Positions 61,806-64,000 of a stretch of 64,000 nucleotides of DNA are shown here, piece by piece. The DNA lies in NCBI RefSeq assembly GCF_030409605.1, contig NZ_JAUFQG010000006.1, positions 248,001 to 312,000 of the forward strand. The letters are read 5' to 3'. The notes beneath the pieces are model-generated. The model was not told the origin of the DNA, searched no databases, and saw nothing but the letters and a program-made list of their open reading frames with translations. Position 1 is the stretch's first letter; every line of letters starts with the position of its first letter. The stretch is from Simiduia curdlanivorans. Its GTDB lineage: Bacteria; Pseudomonadota; Gammaproteobacteria; Pseudomonadales; Cellvibrionaceae. The position numbers and the translations under genes are program-made.

Positions 61806-62961
61806 CTTGCGCCCCATAACCCAAGGGATAGAGCACAGAGTCGCGATAACCGGTGATCACGGGAATATAGCCTTGCCACTGTGCATCTAACTCTGGATCA
61901 TTACTATCGATCAACAAAGGCCGGCCCGCCAAGGCTTCGAGTTTTGTTTTGGTCGCCACAACGATCACATTATCCCTACCAATTTTTTTCAACAATGCCG
62001 GTGATAGCTGCTGATTGCCGCGGCCAATGATGTGCCCTTGGCCGCCAATGGCCGTGATGATTAATTTAACTGGGCCAGCATGGGATAATATCGCTTCTTG
62101 TAGCGCTTTCGCCCCGAGATCCTTAGCCATTAACTGCTTATCGAGCACTATATCCACGCCCAACAAACTTGCCTCCAAGCCCAGCGCCTCGGTAATCGCA
62201 AAGGTCGTAGAACCCGGTGCGAATAGATACAGGGTGTCGGCTTCCATAGCCTCTATGACGTCGGCAGCTATGTCGTCGAGCACTAAGGCTTCGACTTCTC
62301 GCCCACCCTGCTTTACCGCTTGCACATAGCGCGGCTCCGAGGGCACCAATAGCTCACCAAAATATTTCGATTGCACCTGGCCTTGGCGAAACAGCGCCTC
62401 GTCAATATCGCGCACTTCACACAAAGCTAAGGAAACCAATTCACCGCGATTAAGCTGGATAATAACTTGCGCTGCAGCCTCGGGTGCAATGGCATAAACC
62501 CCCGAATGCATTTTCACCCCACTCGGCAAACCCAACACCGCTTGGCTCGAACCAACGGCCTCGAAAATATTGCGGGCTGTGCCATCGCCACCCACAAAAA
62601 GAATCAGATCGACACCTAGCTCATGTAACCTCATGGCCGCCGCGATCGTATCTGCTGCCGTTGAAGGCGTTGACGACGGCTGGCCAACCACCACTGGGGT
62701 TAAGCCAGCAGAAATGGCAGCATCTTGCCCCAACTCCCCGGCAAAACAAAAAATCTCAATGGGTAAACCTTGGAGTAGTTGTAAGGTTCGTTTAGCACGG
62801 GCCGGCGCGCGAAACTCTGCCCCCCGCTCAAACGCGGCTTCAACTGTCGCGCTGCCATCACTGCCTTTTAAACCAACTGAACCACCAAGGCCTGCATAGC
62901 TGTTGACAATGAGCCCTAATCTAAATTTTCGGTTCAATATCAGCGGAAATTGAGATTGCAT
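61798..62961 (-). CDS. ATP-NAD kinase / AcoX-family protein
   Basis: About 387 residues. FRLGLIVNSYAGLGGSVGLKGSDG at the start, the nucleotide motif LILFVGGDGTARNIFEAVG and the Gly-rich LIITAIGGQGHIIGRGNQQLS are typical of the family, which is longer than house-keeping NAD kinases and of uncertain substrate. ATG 62961 has AGG 6 nt upstream; the preceding TTG at 62964 is less likely. It overlaps the methyltransferase gene. Confidence 0.88.
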   Translation of the reverse strand: MQSQFPLILNRKFRLGLIVNSYAGLGGSVGLKGSDGSATVEAAFERGAEFRAPARAKRTLQLLQGLPIEIFCFAGELGQDAAISAGLTPVVVGQPSSTPSTAADTIAAAMRLHELGVDLILFVGGDGTARNIFEAVGSSQAVLGLPSGVKMHSGVYAIAPEAAAQVIIQLNRGELVSLALCEVRDIDEALFRQGQVQSKYFGELLVPSEPRYVQAVKQGGREVEALVLDDIAADVIEAMEADTLYLFAPGSTTFAITEALGLEASLLGVDIVLDKQLMAKDLGAKALQEAILSHAGPVKLIITAIGGQGHIIGRGNQQLSPALLKKIGRDNVIVVATKTKLEALAGRPLLIDSNDPELDAQWQGYIPVITGYRDSVLYPLGYGAQDV

Positions 62962-63043
62962 CAATACCTACTTTCTATCTGAATAATTAATGACTGGCGC
63001 TTAAGCCGGAATGCTTGAGAGCTATAGGTTGATATCGCGAGCA

Positions 63044-64000
63044 TTATAAAAAGGAGAAGCCTAAGGTTTCTAAACAGCGAATAGCCGCCGGGTCTGCGGG
63101 CTTAACAATCGGCTGCGAAAAACGAAACTCCCGGCGTTCGGGATAATGTCGACGCAATACATCAAAGCCACGTTCAATCTCTTCTTTACCCTGAGCTTTG
63201 GCAACCATGGCACGTAAACGTTGATCATCGCCGGCGATATTGTAACTTTGCAAAATCGCTTCTCGCACTTGCTGCCAAGCGTCCGATGACATTGGCAGGG
63301 GCATGAGCTGATTGGATACAGCCGCGCCCAACTCAGCTTCGCTTGGCACAGTGCCGCCCCAAAAGTGAGCCAGCGCCTCGGCGATCATACGCGTACCGGT
63401 GACCTTGCCATCCCAAGAGTAACCGGCAATATGCGGTGTTCCAATTATCACTTGCGCCAACAGCGCTGGGCAAACCCATGGTTCGTGCGCCCACACGTCC
63501 AACACAAGCTTTACATCGGGGCGTAGCTTTTTCACGGTCAGTAGAGCTTCATTGTCAACCACAGCACCGCGCCCCGCGCTGATCAATAATGCCCCAGGTT
63601 TCAACTGCATCAACTCAGCTTCAGCAATCACATGATGAGTTGGAAACTCGCCGACGCGGGTTAAAGGTGCATGAATACAAATAACATCACGCGTTAGTAC
63701 TTGGCTTAAACTGCCCATGTTGGGAAAGGCCTGTTGGTCAATCAGCGGATCGTAAGCCATGACATCAGCGCCTAAGCTGGACAAGGCCCGATATACGCTG
63801 CCACCCACATTGCCACAACCAATAATACCGAAACTGAGATTTTGCCAATCCACCTCGGCATAGGCCAAGGCCGCTATAACATACTCCACCACCGAATTTG
63901 CATTGCAACCTGGAGCACTGGAAAAGCCGAGGCCCTGGCTTACTAGCCATTGCTGATCAACGTGATCAGTACCAATAGTGCAGGTACCCACAAACTCAAC
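63044..64000 (-). CDS. pdxB: 4-phosphoerythronate dehydrogenase, 5' end beyond window
   Basis: Oxidises 4-phospho-D-erythronate in pyridoxal phosphate synthesis. The frame stays open to the window edge, so only the C-terminal part, about 318 residues, is present. VGTCTIGTDHVDQQWL, APGCNANSVVEYVIAAL, NAD-binding FGIIGCGNVGGSVYRAL, the catalytic region DVICIHAPLTRVGEFPTHH and LVLDVWAHEPWV, and TPHIAGYSWDGKVTGT identify PdxB. It lies upstream of the NAD-kinase-like gene. Confidence 0.94.
   Translation of the reverse strand, partial: VEFVGTCTIGTDHVDQQWLVSQGLGFSSAPGCNANSVVEYVIAALAYAEVDWQNLSFGIIGCGNVGGSVYRALSSLGADVMAYDPLIDQQAFPNMGSLSQVLTRDVICIHAPLTRVGEFPTHHVIAEAELMQLKPGALLISAGRGAVVDNEALLTVKKLRPDVKLVLDVWAHEPWVCPALLAQVIIGTPHIAGYSWDGKVTGTRMIAEALAHFWGGTVPSEAELGAAVSNQLMPLPMSSDAWQQVREAILQSYNIAGDDQRLRAMVAKAQGKEEIERGFDVLRRHYPERREFRFSQPIVKPADPAAIRCLETLGFSFL

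Overview
The window reads as one chromosomal stretch of a Gram-negative gammaproteobacterium, probably a marine Cellvibrionales-type polymer degrader. That placement is an inference from gene content: cmoAB, long-form queF, yadGH, pdxB, alaA, fadE, ric/nsrR, a TonB-dependent receptor and a GH1 beta-glucosidase. No phage, plasmid, CRISPR or complete insertion sequence was found. Coding density is high and most genes sit in short, often translationally coupled operons.

Layout. (1) About 0-11 kb is a 3-hydroxybutyrate (3HB) locus. It holds a TonB-dependent receptor, a divergent GntP-type permease, a lipoprotein 3HB-oligomer hydrolase, a transporter-fused hybrid kinase (SSF-STAC-PAS-HK-REC) with its LuxR-type partner, and 3HB dehydrogenase. 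A perfect 12-bp inverted repeat lies in the divergent promoter region. (2) 11-17.6 kb holds a soluble kinase with a REC-TPR regulator, cmoAB, an alkylation-repair pair (Ada/AraC/AlkA fusion plus Ogt) and a flavodoxin. (3) 17.9-25 kb holds recQ, a 200-bp fold-back element, the formaldehyde pathway (frmA, fghA), an M28 peptidase and threonine aldolase. (4) 25-29.2 kb is an envelope-type accessory block: an ECF sigma factor, a putative anti-sigma protein, a small exported protein, a DUF3106 protein, a beta-barrel protein and a secreted protein built from 56-residue repeats. Short DNA repeats flank it. (5) 29.2-33.6 kb is a glutathione peroxidase and a nitric-oxide defence cluster (ric, quinol norB, nsrR) with three NsrR-like sites. 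(6) 34-39 kb holds a pectinacetylesterase-family hydrolase, an unknown anchored protein and fadE. (7) 39.4-46 kb holds tRNA-Arg and a sugar operon: gluconokinase, a GtsABCD-like ABC transporter and a GH1 beta-glucosidase. (8) 46-64 kb is mostly core genes: a Lon-like protease, tRNA-Ser, a nitroreductase, a class III cyclase, queF, yadGH, a duplicated tRNA-Glu/tRNA-Gly array, msrB, a Tag-like glycosylase, alaA, an rRNA-methyltransferase-like gene, an NAD-kinase-like gene and the 3' part of pdxB.

Most interesting points: the complete 3HB sensing and use locus; one tRNA-Glu copy in which the near-invariant G53-C61 pair is replaced by A-U while its sister copy is normal; CCGxC tails shared by the two NO-defence proteins; a gluconokinase/beta-glucosidase pairing that suggests aldobionate use; the 56-residue repeat protein upstream of a sigma-factor operon; and a possible CTG start codon.
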